Assembly (NCBI RefSeq): GCF_030035675.1 | Contig: NC_084494.1 | Span: 18,769,248 to 18,833,247 of the forward strand | Source of the DNA: Rhineura floridana | Taxonomy: Eukaryota; Chordata; Lepidosauria; Squamata; Rhineuridae | Reading direction: 5' to 3' | DNA length: 64,000 bases | Notes under the pieces: generated by a model | The model's database searches: none | Told to the model about the DNA's origin: nothing | The model's input: only the letters and a program-made list of their open reading frames with translations | In this document: positions 34,521-44,489 of the stretch, one piece after another | Numbering within the stretch: the stretch's first letter is position 1 | How the letters are laid out: each line of letters begins with the position of its first letter | Made by a program: the position numbers and the translations under genes

Positions 34521-34559
34521 CTTTTGTAGCTTTTAGGGTTCGCTAATTGTTTGGGCGCA

Positions 34560-35060
34560 GGGGGAGCACAGACCCTTCCCTACCTTTGGGCTCCGTCCAG
34601 CCTGCCTAAGACGGCAGTAACCTTAGCTTCTGTGGAGGCTGTCTGCTGCCCCCTGATGGTCGGAACGGGAAAAGAGCCCCGAGGAGGCGCCTGAACCGCG
34701 CGGAAGGGCTGCGCTCTCCGAGTAGGGGCGGGAAGCAATGCTTTTGGCGAGCCGGCAGGCACAGAGACCGCAAACAGGCTCGGGCGCTCGGCGCCACCGG
34801 GGTGGGATCAGGTAGGTGCAGGTTGCGGGGCGCGGCGGCTACTCCCCAACGTCGTACCTGTAAGACTAGGGCAAGGCTGGGTCCCAGGGTCCTTGGTTAG
34901 GCTCTGCCCCTTTGAAAAGACCTGGGAGGAGGGAGGGCGCACGTAGCCCTCCCAGGCCCAAGAGAGGCTGCCTCTTAGTACAAGGAAGGATCCCCCGAAC
35001 CGGACGGCTGGAAGCGGCTGGCGAAGATCCTGCCGTGGTTGCGTGCTGCAGCCCGGCGCC
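34560..35060 (+). promoter_or_regulatory. CpG-island-like promoter region with non-coding first exon of the RGS gene
   Basis: This is the only long CpG-rich, GC-rich stretch in the window, with many CCGCGCGG/GGCGC-type words and no recognisable repeat. It contains a good donor, ATCAG|GTAGGT, with the exon ending at 34811. The next strong acceptor downstream is that of the cysteine-string exon at 36964. I infer a TATA-less CpG promoter and 5' leader exon. No transcription start can be placed. The flanks are repeats: a BovB-like LINE to the left and a GT microsatellite to the right. Confidence 0.6.
34738..34811 (+). other. Possible upstream ORF in the RGS leader exon
   Basis: An ATG at 34738 opens a frame that stays open to the exon end at 34811. 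Joined to the exon at 36964 it reads 25 codons and stops at TAA. That TAA overlaps the proposed main ATG (TAATG across 36965-36969). If both exons are in the mRNA, this geometry suits termination-reinitiation control. It depends on the inferred splice and on transcription starting upstream of 34738. Confidence 0.35.
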
Positions 35061-35253
35061 GGCTGTACGGACAGGTCTTGATGCCCCCTAGTGAATCTTT
35101 AGAGCATTGCAAAGTTTCCCCCCAACCCCTGGCCTGTAGATTCAGCTTGAAGCTTTCTTCAGGAGGGAGAAAGCGCTCTGCACATGCTTAAAGGCAGTTC
35201 CCCTATTAATTTACCTGCTCCAAGTCCTGGGACTGCAAAATGCTCCTGGCTGG

Positions 35254-35255
<2 letters not shown>

Positions 35256-35304
<49 letters not shown>
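35256..35304 (+). repeat. (GT)n microsatellite
   Basis: About 24 GT units in the first RGS intron, just past the CpG block. Confidence 0.97.
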
Positions 35305-35306
<2 letters not shown>

Positions 35307-35635
35307 ACTTGGGGGAGTCCAGGGTTGAACTGAAATCCAGCATGCCGGGCTTAGACTCTTTGCTTTGTAACAGGTCATGATAATCAAATGCCTCTGATCA
35401 TGCACTCTGATCGCTTTCCTGCATGAACACAGCCAGCCATAAAGGTAATGATCCATGGGTGCTGTGATCCGTTTAAAAGATTTGTAGTCAAAACCGGCTT
35501 TTGGAATTAGGAAGAGCAGTAATAGAACATTACCCGCCTTGAGCTCCTGTGGTAAGGCAGGGCATAAAGCCCTGGCAACAAGCGTGATGGGGTAAGATTC
35601 CTTAATGGGGGTCCAGTTATCCCTTAACACAGTTT

Positions 35636-36408
35636 GACCGCTACATCCAAAAGGCCTTCAGTTCAATCTCCAGGCAGGGCTCTGAAATCAGTAATCCTGG
35701 AGAGCTTCTGCCAGTCTGGGTAAACTACCGTTCCCCAACTCTGTGCCCTCCATATGTTTTGGACTCCAACTCCCATCAGCCAGCACTGGTTGGAGCTGGT
35801 GGGATAGGTGGGCAACCTGTACCCTCCCCAACTGTTGTTGGACTACAGCCCCCATCATCCCAGACCACTGACTATGCTGACTGGGGCAGATGGGAGTTGG
35901 TGTCCAACAACATCTGGACAGCCACAGGTCTAAGACCAGTGGTTCCTATACTTTCCCTCCCAATGAACCACTTGGAAATTGCTGTGGGTCTTAGCCGACC
36001 ACTTGATGATTTTTCTGCCTGTTGTAGCAATTGTAATGCGGCGTGCCAGATGCTGTATGACCTTCAGTCGAATCAAGATAAACTTTTTAATTCCAGCCTC
36101 CCGTTAACTTCACCGCTAGGCCTCTCCACTCCTTTCAAGGGCCTCCCATTGCTTCCAATCCGTTCCACTCACCTTCTGACTGGACCGCTGACTTCTATGA
36201 ATGACAAAAGTAGACTTTGCCTGCAGTTCACAGCTGCTGCTGCTGCTGCTGCTGCCATTTATCACGGACATGCCACAGACCACCTGAATGAAGCTCATGG
36301 ACCAGTGGTGGTCTGTGGATCACAATTTGGGAACCCCTGGTGTAGACAGTACTGAACTAGATACACGAATGATCTGATCTGGCTGAAAGTAGCTTTCTGT
36401 ATTCTTAT
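35636..36408 (+). mobile_element. tRNA-derived SINE split by several DNA elements
   Basis: SINE parts at 35,636-35,725 and 36,345-36,408 (GTAGACAGTACTGAACTAGA). Between them are a fold-back MITE cluster (35,728-35,935) and the hAT-like element at 35,939. Confidence 0.7.
35939..36344. mobile_element. hAT-like element (CAGTGGTTCCTA ends)
   Basis: Left CAGTGGTTCCTATACTTTCC, right GATCACAATTTGGGAACCCC. Same family as 24715-25089, with a GCTGCTGCT run inside. Confidence 0.75.
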
Positions 36409-36409
36409 T

Positions 36410-36960
36410 AATATCACTAATAAGACGGAATGAAAACCGTGCACTCTCTTTCCTTTGCAGTCAGTTCAGAATGCCTCTCCTAAAGTCCTCTTTACTCCTG
36501 GCTACCATCATATCAATTCTCTTCTTAGGTCCATGTAATTTGCATCCTCTTCCATACCCAAAGCTGTGTGTACTCTGTGCTTTACAAATAAATATCCTAC
36601 AGCAAGGCTAACAGACTGCTGCAAATTGTATTTGTTATGCAAATCAAGAGAAATATGTACACAGTTGTCTGCTTTGCATTTCACCTGATACTGTGCATGT
36701 TTACTCAGAGGTGAGCCCTACAGCGGCCAGTGGGACTTCCTTTCAGGTAAGCAGCCTTGGTGTGTTCTGCTTCCTGAATGTAGCTTGTCTTTTACAGTCT
36801 TGAGGGCAAGGAACTTAACTTTCTTGAGAAACACTGGATATATTTATTCAGAGGGGTGAAGCAGAGTCACAGGATATGCAGAGAACTGTGTGCACACAAA
36901 ATCTGTCCAAAGTTTGTAAGGATATGAAAATCCACTCAAATCTGTTCTCTTCTCCCCTGC
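36410..36960. other. RGS intron 1, unassigned part
   Basis: No exon seen. Short fragment of a TTTACTCAGAGGTGAGCCCT repeat near 36,697. Confidence 0.4.
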
Positions 36961-36963
36961 AAG

Positions 36964-37079
36964 GTAATGGAATCCAGATCCCCAGAGAAAAGCCACCCGC
37001 TTTCAGAGACGACGAGGAAAAGCCTGTGCTGCTGCCGCCGTTCCAGTCACTGCTGCTTCTGCTGGCGTTGTTGTACATG
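36964..37079 (+). CDS. RGS coding exon 1: start codon and cysteine string
   Basis: The acceptor is a pyrimidine run ending CCCCTGCAAG at 36963. ATG lies at 36967 with G at -3 and G at +4, a good Kozak context. The exon encodes 37 full codons plus TG of a Trp codon. Residues 21-36 read CCCRRSSHCCFCWRCC, matching in kind the cysteine string of RGS17/19/20. The donor GTAATG follows 37079. The longest open frame here is a different one and hides the true reading. Phase 2 at the donor fits the next exon, which begins with the G that completes Trp. Confidence 0.8.
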
Positions 37080-40000
37080 GTAATGTCATTGGGCTGGCTG
37101 AGGGTGGAAGATACAGCCTGAATCCACTTCAGTCCTCTGCCCAATCCATCACCCCAGTCTGGACTAGGCCATCTGATCAGAACTAGTGGAGGCTGGTGCC
37201 CGTTGGGCCTGGTAGGGTAGAAGGCAGGGAGGCCAACAGTAGGGGGAGCCAGAGCCAATGACCAGCAGAGCCAACTAATTCTGGTTTGGTCCCCCATCCT
37301 CCTCCCAGCTGAGTTCTATAAGAGTAACACTGAGACTAAAGAGGAGGAGGGAGTTGCCAGCCAGTGCCAACCCTTAGACTGACTCGTTTATTTGGCCAGA
37401 TAGGCGGCCTAAAAATAAAATTTTATTATTATTATTATTATGTGTGAGTAAGGAGATCCTCAGGTGGGGGCAGGCTGAGGACAGACTGAGCTTGGTAGGG
37501 CAGTGCCCGACTTACCTTCATGGACTAGTCTGCACTGATGAGTACACTTCTCTTCCCCATAATCACTTACCAGCAAATTCAGGTTGCACCATTATAGCTG
37601 ATTTGGAGGACTCTGACGCAACAGGCCTAATGGACTTTTTGCAATAAGAGACAGGAAAATGCACTTTGATGCAACGTCATCTAACCTCTCCGCCAACAAA
37701 TCAGTATGAATGCTCGTTACATAGCCAACGCTGTCTAATCTCCCTGCAAACAAATCAGGATGAATGTTCAATAAACTGGTCGTTTGGAAGCAGCCAGATG
37801 ATCCTGTCTTCTTACCCGGTTCCTTCAGTTTCCTCCCATGATGTTCAAATGCTTAATCATCCTGAATCCCCCCCCTCTTTTTAGGAGCGGGTTCCCAGAA
37901 CTGCACCCAAACTCACTCAAATAGCACCTGCTAACCTGTGCTGAGTAGGGATGATGCGTACCAGCCGGGATCTTTGGGCCTGCCTTGCCTTACTCTGCCA
38001 TCAACAAGGAGGGAAAAAAATCCCCTTGCATTGTCTGTTGCAGGAACCGGATGGCAAGGAAGAGACGGCGAGACGGCATAGGATGTAAAGTATCCAGCAT
38101 TTCCCACCTGGAGAGCCCCTTAAACCTGGAGGAGAGGTGGGCTCAAGGACCTGAACTTAGCATTGCCAATGCCTGATCCACGAAGAAGGCTGAGGTGCCT
38201 TGAATAATCTTGCACTGCCCTATGTGCAGCGTTCATACATGCTTTACAAAGGATCAGGTGCCGACTGTGTACCCACCATACACGTTTAAAGCACATGATT
38301 TCCCCCAAAGAATCTGGTTGTTGGTTAAAGGTGGTGGAAATTGTAGCTCTGTGAGGGGAACCTACAGTTCCCAGGATTCTTTGAGGGAAGCCATGTGCTT
38401 TAAGCATGCTTTAGGTGTATGGCTGTGTGTACGCAGCCACATTCTTGGAGGATTAGGGCTATGACAAACCCTGCTTTCAGCAGAGAGGCCTGTTTTCTCC
38501 CATCCTACACCTGACATCATGTACAACATCATGTGTAGGGCGTGGCTTGGCCAACAGGTCTTACGGACCAAATGGGGCCTATGGGCTAGAGGTTCCCTGG
38601 GTCTGGTTATGGTACCTATAACTCAGGCCAAACTTTATATAAACACTAAAGACACAACATTTTGCACAATCAAGTGCTTTTGAAATGGTAAGAACAGGCA
38701 TGGGGGTGCACAATCAAGAATTGGGGTTGTGGTTGTGCTGGGAGAGAGGGTTAACCCTTTCCTCCCCGGTTGTTGTTGTTATGTGCCTCCAAGTCGACTG
38801 CGACTTATGGCGACCCTATGAATCAGCGACCTCCAAGAGCATCTGTCATGAACCACCCTGTCAAAAATCACACACACCTCTCCAATGCTGCCATTAGTCC
38901 TGGGAGTGAGCAGCTTTGAGGGGGATCATTTTCATTGGGGACTACACTCGCCATGCCTTCTTTTTACCACTTTAACAGGATACAAGAAACTCCCAAGTGG
39001 CACATTTAGCACAATGTGCATTTTGGCCCTATCAAACCACAGTATACAGGAACATGAAAGTAACAGCTCTGTGTGTTTGCACTGTTATGTTCCTACATAA
39101 ATGGTTGTGACAGTTTTTAACGGCCCCAAAGAAAGGTTTGCTGCAGATTGAAGACTAGAGGGAAAATCAGAGGATTTTGTTTTGTTTTTTAGTGCAATGC
39201 AATGCATGTTTACTCAGAAGTAAGTCTCACTGTGATCAATAGTTTACTCCCAGGTAAGTATGCATCGGATTGCAACTCTAAACACAGCGGGTTACAGTCA
39301 AGGTGCCAAAGTAGAAAAATAATAAAATGGCTCACAAATGTATTGTGGTGGCTGGTAACAATGGGACCTGGTAGGGAAATAGAGCCAGGCGGCCGCTGGA
39401 GGCAGAGTCAACCTATTCTGGTTTTTACTTCCTTGCAAAGATAGTGTGGATGCTTAAGTAATTCTCAGACACAAGGCGCAGCTATTTAAGTCATGGCCCC
39501 TTAGAAAAGTTAGACACCTAGAAATTTTGCATTTCTTGGAGTCAACATCAAATATCTGCTTTTTTTCATTTCTGCTTACATCAAGAGAGTCAGAACAGGG
39601 ACTTTGTGAATGATGGGAAAGGTATGAATATGACTGTGGGATACAGGGCTGCTGTAGTTTAGCCCTCGATTTTGTTGTTGTTGTGTGCCTTCAAGTCGAT
39701 TACGACTTATGGCGACCCTATGAATCAGTGACCTCCAAGAGCATCTGTCATAAACCACCCTGTTCAGATCTTGTAAGTTCAGGTCTGTGGCTTCCTTTGT
39801 GGAATCAATCCATCTCTTGTTTGGCCTTCCTCTTGTTCTACTCCCTTCTGTCTTTCCCAGCATTATTGTCTTTTCTAGTGAATCATGTCTTCTTATGATG
39901 TGTCCAAAGTATGATAACCTCAGTTTCATCATTTTAGCTTCTAGTGACAGTTCTGGTTTAATTTTTTCTAACACCCAATTATTTGTCTTTTTCGTGGTCC

Positions 40001-43000
40001 ATGGTATCTGCAAAGCTCTCCTCCAACGCCACATTTCAAATGAGCTGATTTTTCTCTTATCCGCTTTTTTCACTGTCCAACTTTCACATCCATACATGGA
40101 GATTGGGAATACCATGGACTGAATGATCCTGACTTTAATGTTCAGTGATACATCTTTGCATTTGAGGACCTTTTCTAGTTCTCTCACAGCTACCCTCCCC
40201 AGTCCTAGCCTTCTTCTGATTTCTTGAGTAGCCCTGGATTTTAGGGTGCAGAAAAAAACAATGGTAGACCTCTGCCCCACCTTGCCATAGCGACCAGCCT
40301 CCCCTGAATTACATATACAAATTATTCACACTTTTTAAAAAAGCATGCATAAGGCTGCTAAAAACATTTTTTGTTTAGGCAAGACTATCATAGACAGATA
40401 GAAAGCTGCCCTATACTGAGTCAGACCATTGGGGTCCATCTAGATCTACATTTGTTGACACTGACTGGCAGCAGCACTCAAAGATTTCAGGCAGGGAGTC
40501 TCTCCCAACCCTGCCTGGAGATGCCAGAGATTGAACCTAGGACATTCTGCATGCAAAGCAGAGGCTCTACCACTCAGCTACGACCCTTCCCCAAACATGC
40601 AATTTTCTTAAGTGCATCTGTTTTTAAAATCCATTGATTTTTATTTGTATTTTGATCGTTTTATTATTTCTGCTGTTTTGAAACTGTTTTTATTGCTATT
40701 TTTAATTACTATTTTATACCATTTTATCTTATGTAATTCGCTTAGAGTAGGGGTTTTTTAATTAAGCTATGTGTGTGTCTGTCTGTGTATGTGTCTGTGT
40801 ATCTTGCTAAATAAAATAAAATGGGTCAATTTTTCTTTTGAAGAAAAAGCTGCCATGTGAGGGACTCCTGATCTGGAACATAGTATGATCCAGATCTGGG
40901 CCCCGTGCATGTCTTCTGCCCAAATTCAACACAAACCCTAGGCTGCTACTTATTGCCAACAGCACCTTTGAGAGCAAACAGCAGTGAGGGGCAGGTGCGA
41001 TCTTCTGCAGGAAACACGTGGATCCCTGACCTGGGTCAGATGCCTACTCTAGCTAGTGGGGGGGGGAGTTGTGGCTGCTTCCCCCTCCCCAAAGTAAAAA
41101 GTGACTAGTTTATTCAATTTTTTTAAAAAAAGGATTTTATTTTATTTCGTCATTTAACAGAATCTGTATACCACTGAATTGTAAAAGTCTCTGAGCAGTT
41201 TACAGAAAATATAAACTATACCTTAAAATGATCGATAAGGGTCAGAAATTAACAGCAAGTTGGCCTAACGTGTGTTTCCCCCCCCCCAAAGTATAAATAA
41301 AACTGGCAGTTAAAACATACACATTATAAAATTATATATTTAAATAACATGTCAGCATTACACATCTGGGTAGGCTTGCCTAAAGAAGAAAGGCTTTTAG
41401 CTGTGGCAAATACAGTACAGTGAAGGTGCCTGCCTAATGTCAATGAGCAGGGAGTTCCAAAGTGCAGGGGCTGCCACGCTGAAAGATCAGTTCCTTGCAA
41501 GTGTGGAATGTACATTGTGTGGCATGAACAACATTTGGAGGTTTGTGTCCAATGTTAGTCCTACTCAGAGCAGACCCATTGAAATGAATGGATGGGACTA
41601 AGTGAGATTCATTAATTTTAGTGGGTCTATCTATTTTCAGTAGAAGTTAGTTGGAGGCAACCAAGTGAGTTGGACCTTCTGTCCAAGAGCAGGAGGAAGG
41701 AACCTCTTCCACCACAGACCCTTCCATTCCCACCTCTTCCGTTTCAGGCTCACAGCAGAAGAAACCACCTCTTGGCAACGATCCTTTGACTGCATGTTGG
41801 CCAGACCGTCTGGCCGCCATATCTTCATGGAGTTCTTGAAGACAGAGCACAGTGACGAGAACATGTCCTTCTGGCTCGCCTGCGAGGACCTCAAAAAGGA
41901 GCAGAACCCAGAGCTGATCTCAGAGAAAGCAAAGAAGATCTACCTAGATTACATCTCCATCCTCTCTCCAAAAGAGGTCAGCTGGGCACAGGGGGGATGG
42001 GGAGGCATAACCAGAAAAGGGATACATTGGGCCAAGAAGCAAATCTCCAAAGCCAGGCACCCTCTATAACAGCACTCTCCTTCATTTTCCAAAAGAAAGT
42101 TGCTGGATTAGTGATGTTCCTGCGGCAAAAAGCACAGGAATGAACAAATCATGATGACTCCCAACAATAATGACAATCATGGCTGTGGCACAGTTTAGGA
42201 TACCATGGTTAACTGAAAAGGAGCCTCCCGATTAATCACTCCGCTTAAGTCAATATTTTTAAAATGAAATAATTTTTTAAAAAATTAATAACAAACTGCA
42301 GATGGTGAGCACCTAAAGCCCATATGGGGAACCAGTAGCCTTCCTGATGTTCGACTACAACTCCCATCAGTCCCAGCCACTTGGTTGTCACCCGCTGAAC
42401 CTGCTATAGATATATAAAAATACAGAAAACAACAAGAATGTCATAAGTGACCGTTGTCACACAAGTCTTTGTTTCCCATGCTATTGCATATCCATATTAG
42501 CTGATGTTTTGATACAATTCTATATATATGTTGACAAGAATATTTTAGACATATTGCCTGACATAGACTTTCTTGTTGTTTTCTATATTTTTATACACAT
42601 ATGATTGGTTTGAGGAATTTAAAGTTGGATGTTATTGATTTATTTATATTGGAATTATACTTCATAATTTTAGCTATATATACCCAATTTTGTACTGTTA
42701 TTTATCTCTGGAATTTGGATTATATATATATTTTTAATCTTGTGCTGTCTGAACCTGCACTACTTTGTCTACCTCCATCTTGAAGAGTGGTGCCCAGAAC
42801 TGGACAGAGTAATCCACACAGCATCCTCAAATCATTGTGTTCCAGTGTTTTCTGTGTGGTTTTCCTGTTTTCCACCCAAATACATAATTGCAGTACCAGC
42901 CTGCTGCACCAGGCTTTTCAGATTAATTGTTCCGTTAAATTAAAAGTTTCCTGTCTGAAGGTTCAGCCCATTTCATTGCTTTCCTACTCAGTGCATCTGG

Positions 43001-43816
43001 GGGATTAGTTTCAGTTTCATGGGGGCTAAGAGAAAGATATTGTCTCTAAACATGAAGCTAAAAACTGTGGACAGATCTAGCCTCTCTCATGGATGTTTTT
43101 GATTCCCTTTTAAAATAATTTAACAGCAGCCATCACTATAGCAGACTCATTTATGCACTCTTCCTAACTACAGGAAAATTGGTATCTCGTTATAAAAGTT
43201 TCCAAAAATGTTCACACCAAGAAACCAAGCAACACCCCAGCATGCACTTGAGAATGAATAAGGAAAACTCTCCGGCAGGAAATGCAATCAGATATTACCT
43301 GCTCCCAGTGGTGGCTGGAGCCCATAGGACTGGTAGGGCGAAAGGCAGGGTGACTAACAGTAGATGGAGTCAGAGCTGATGACAGACTAAATTGTAGTTC
43401 TGTGCCCATCTTCCTCCCTGCTGGGTTGCACAAGGGGCAATACTGAGGAGGGAGGAGGAGCCAGTTGCCCCTTCTGGACTAGTTGTAAGTAAAAAGGCAG
43501 GCAGGTAGGGGCTGGCTGAAGTCGGTGCAGCAGTGCCCCATTTGCCCTAACAGACCAGCCTCCAGTGCCTGCCCCAACTTTTCTCAGTAACAGATTCCTG
43601 CCAAAATGTAAGCATTTCATCCTGCAGGTCAGCATCGATGCTGCAGTGCGCGAGACCATCAACAACTCCCTCCTGTCCCCCAGCGCTCACATGTTTGATG
43701 AGGCCCAAGCTCAAGTTTACGCTCTCATGCACCGGGACTCCTACCCCAGGTTTTTGAAGTCGGCTCTCTACAGATCGCTGGAGCAGAAACTGACGGTGCC
43801 GGCTGGCGACACGTAA
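36967..43816 (+). CDS. RGS protein of the RZ (cysteine-string) subfamily; four coding exons
   Basis: Proposed join: 36967-37079, 38044-38084, 41756-41976, 43628-43816, giving about 187 residues (human RGS19 is 217). RGS proteins speed GTP hydrolysis by G-alpha; the RZ group (RGS17, RGS19, RGS20) acts on Gi/Gz and is anchored by palmitoylated cysteines. Seen here: eight Cys within residues 21-36, a short basic segment, then an RGS box from about residue 57. The box keeps G-alpha contact motifs: SDENMSFWLACEDL, the Asn in ETINNSLL and MHRDSYPRFLKS. The exon join at SPKE|VS is the one I recall for RGS paralogues. By eye it is clearly more diverged from RGS17, 19 and 20 than they are from each other. 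The neighbour downstream, tail-to-tail, is TCEA3, so I leave the symbol blank and propose a fourth RZ paralogue. Exon 2/3 joins are the least certain part; an additional small exon could be missing. Confidence 0.85.
37186..37515. mobile_element. hAT-like element, GTGGAGGCTGGTG family
   Basis: Left AGTGGAGGCTGGTGCCCGTT, right GGACTAGTCTGCACTG; contains a (TTA)n run at 37,421. Lies in an RGS intron. Confidence 0.65.
38044..38084 (+). CDS. RGS coding exon 2: short basic linker exon
   Basis: The acceptor is TGTCTGTTGCAG, ending at 38043. The first G completes the Trp codon, then the exon reads NRMARKRRRDGIG plus one base. The Trp-Asn junction and the basic run parallel the RGS19 segment WNQERRRAW. 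The donor GTAAAG at 38085 fits consensus and gives phase 1, which is compatible with an acceptor ending at 41755. At 41 bp it is a small exon. A donor at 38090 (AAA|GTATCC) is in phase 0 and would not join in frame. Confidence 0.6.
38268..38440. mobile_element. Fold-back MITE, GTTTAAAGCACATG family
   Basis: ACCATACACGTTTAAAGCAC ... AGCATGCTTTAGGTGTATGG; internal CCCAGGATTCTTTGAGGGAA. Confidence 0.75.
38770..38865 (-). mobile_element. RTE/BovB-like 3' tail fragment
   Basis: TTGTTGTTATGTGCCTCCAA GTCGACTGCGACTTATGGCG, as in the longer copies. Confidence 0.8.
39675..40230 (-). mobile_element. RTE/BovB-like LINE 3' fragment
   Basis: The - strand reads MYGCESWTVKKADKRKISS..., MWRWRRALQIPWTTKK, LEKTIMLGKTEGSRTRGRP and KRWIDSTKEATDLNL..., ending RVAISRNRLEG. 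This matches the BovB terminus (WLDGITDSMDMSL...VAKSRTRL). Cleaner than the copy at 34 kb; lies in an RGS intron. Confidence 0.88.
40390..40590 (-). mobile_element. tRNA-derived SINE
   Basis: GATAGAAAGCTGCCCTATAC ... GAGATTGAACCTAGGACATT ... ACCACTCAGCTACGACC in reverse. Confidence 0.9.
40610..40822 (+). mobile_element. L2-like 3' tail
   Basis: T-rich 3' UTR ending in AAATAAAATAAAATGG, with a (GTCT/TGTG) run. Confidence 0.4.
41130..41515 (-). mobile_element. L2-like LINE 3' region
   Basis: TATACCACTGAATTGTAAAA ... GAGCAGGGAGTTCCAAAGTG, related to 19.2 and 46.8 kb. Confidence 0.6.
41551..41640. mobile_element. Fold-back MITE half, CTACTCAGAGCAGACCCA family
   Basis: AATGTTAGTCCTACTCAGAG CAGACCCATTGAAATGAATG. 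It ends about 115 bp upstream of RGS exon 3. Confidence 0.65.
41756..41976 (+). CDS. RGS coding exon 3: first half of the RGS box
   Basis: It encodes EETTSWQRSFDCMLARPSG..., the WLACEDLKK helix and ends at SPKE. The donor is GAG|GTCAGC after 41976. Two acceptors are possible. One ends at 41755 (CTCACAG; phase 1, fits exon 2). The other, better pyrimidine-backed, ends at 41747 (CGTTTCAG; phase 2, would need another upstream exon). Similarity to RGS17/19/20 is obvious through the whole exon, with no stops. Confidence 0.9.
41977..43305 (+). other. RGS intron 3, mostly unassigned
   Basis: AT-rich; a partial fold-back arm sits at 42,325-42,385. No further exon was recognised. Confidence 0.5.
43306..43567. 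mobile_element. hAT-like element next to the last RGS exon
   Basis: Ends CAGTGGTGGCTGG and CCAGCCTCCAGTG; the flanks CCTGCTCC / CCTGCCCC agree at 7 of 8. 262 bp, ending 60 bp before the exon. Confidence 0.85.
43628..43816 (+). CDS. RGS coding exon 4: second half of the RGS box and stop
   Basis: The acceptor TCATCCTGCAG ends at 43627. The exon reads VSIDAAVRETINNSLL..., then FDEAQAQVYALMHRDSYPRF, a short tail ending AGDT, and TAA at 43814-43816: 62 residues. RGS contact residues (Asn of ETINN; Asp, Ser and Arg of RDSYPRF) are present. The tail differs from RGS19 and RGS20. A hAT-like element ends only 60 bp upstream of the exon, so the branch-point region abuts transposon sequence. Confidence 0.92.
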   Translation, partial: VSIDAAVRETINNSLLSPSAHMFDEAQAQVYALMHRDSYPRFLKSALYRSLEQKLTVPAGDT

Positions 43817-44071
43817 CCCAAACGCAGGGACCCTGTGCTCAGTTCTCAAGATGCTAAGGCTTCAGGCCGCCTGCTTGGTGACAAGAGGCCTTTTTTGGGG
43901 GGGGGGTGCAAAATAAGCTGTGGGATATGAGCCTATTCCCCCATCTGCTGTGGTGCTTGTACGGGTCTCTGTACAATTCCATCAGTGGCACTTGCAGCCA
44001 ATGTATTCAAGGACACAGAGATGTAAAGAGATCACCACTTTCTAAGGTGTGGAGCCCACTAAAATGTAAAT

Positions 44072-44250
44072 GTGCTGCCTTCAAGTCGATTCCGACTTAT
44101 GGCGACCCTATGAAGAGGGTTTTCATGAGGCTGAGAGGCAGTGACTGGCCCAAGGTCACCCAGTGAGTTTCATGGCTGTGTGGGGATTCGAACCCTGGTC
44201 TCCCAGGTTGTAGCCCAGCACCTTAACCACTACGCCACACTGGCTCCCAC
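44072..44250 (-). mobile_element. Sauria SINE with BovB-type tail
   Basis: Reverse reading: CCAGTGTGGCGTAGTGGTTA head, GGTTCGAATCCCCACACAGC box, GGTCGCCATAAGTCGGAATC tail shared with the BovB-like LINEs. Confidence 0.92.
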
Positions 44251-44292
44251 GTGGAGCCCACTAGGATATCAAAAACATGGTAGCAGTGTGTT

Positions 44293-44488
44293 CTAGAGAG
44301 CCACAGCTCAGTGGTGAAAGATCTGCTTTGCATGCAGAAGGTCTCAGGTTCAACCCCCAGCATCTTCAGGTAGGGCTGGGAAAGACACTCTGTCTGGAAT
44401 CCTGGAAAGCTGCTGCCAGTCGGTGTGCACAGTACTGAGCTAGATGGGCCAATGGTCTAACTCAATAAAACACAGCTTCCTATGTTCT
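44293..44488 (+). mobile_element. tRNA-derived SINE, near full length
   Basis: GAGAGCCACAGCTCAGTGGT head, GGTTCAACCCCC box, CACAGCTTCCTATGTTC tail. Confidence 0.92.
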
Positions 44489-44489
44489 C

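Noticed and set aside
36876-37121. Open frame PREKPPAFRDDEEKPV with a hydrophobic run, looking like a membrane protein
   Set aside because: It is the wrong frame of the RGS cysteine-string exon; the correct frame has a good ATG, the Cys string and phase-matched splice sites.
41748-43816. Calling the RGS gene RGS19 or RGS20
   Set aside because: The neighbour is TCEA3 by many paralogue-specific residues, and the RGS sequence is diverged from both.
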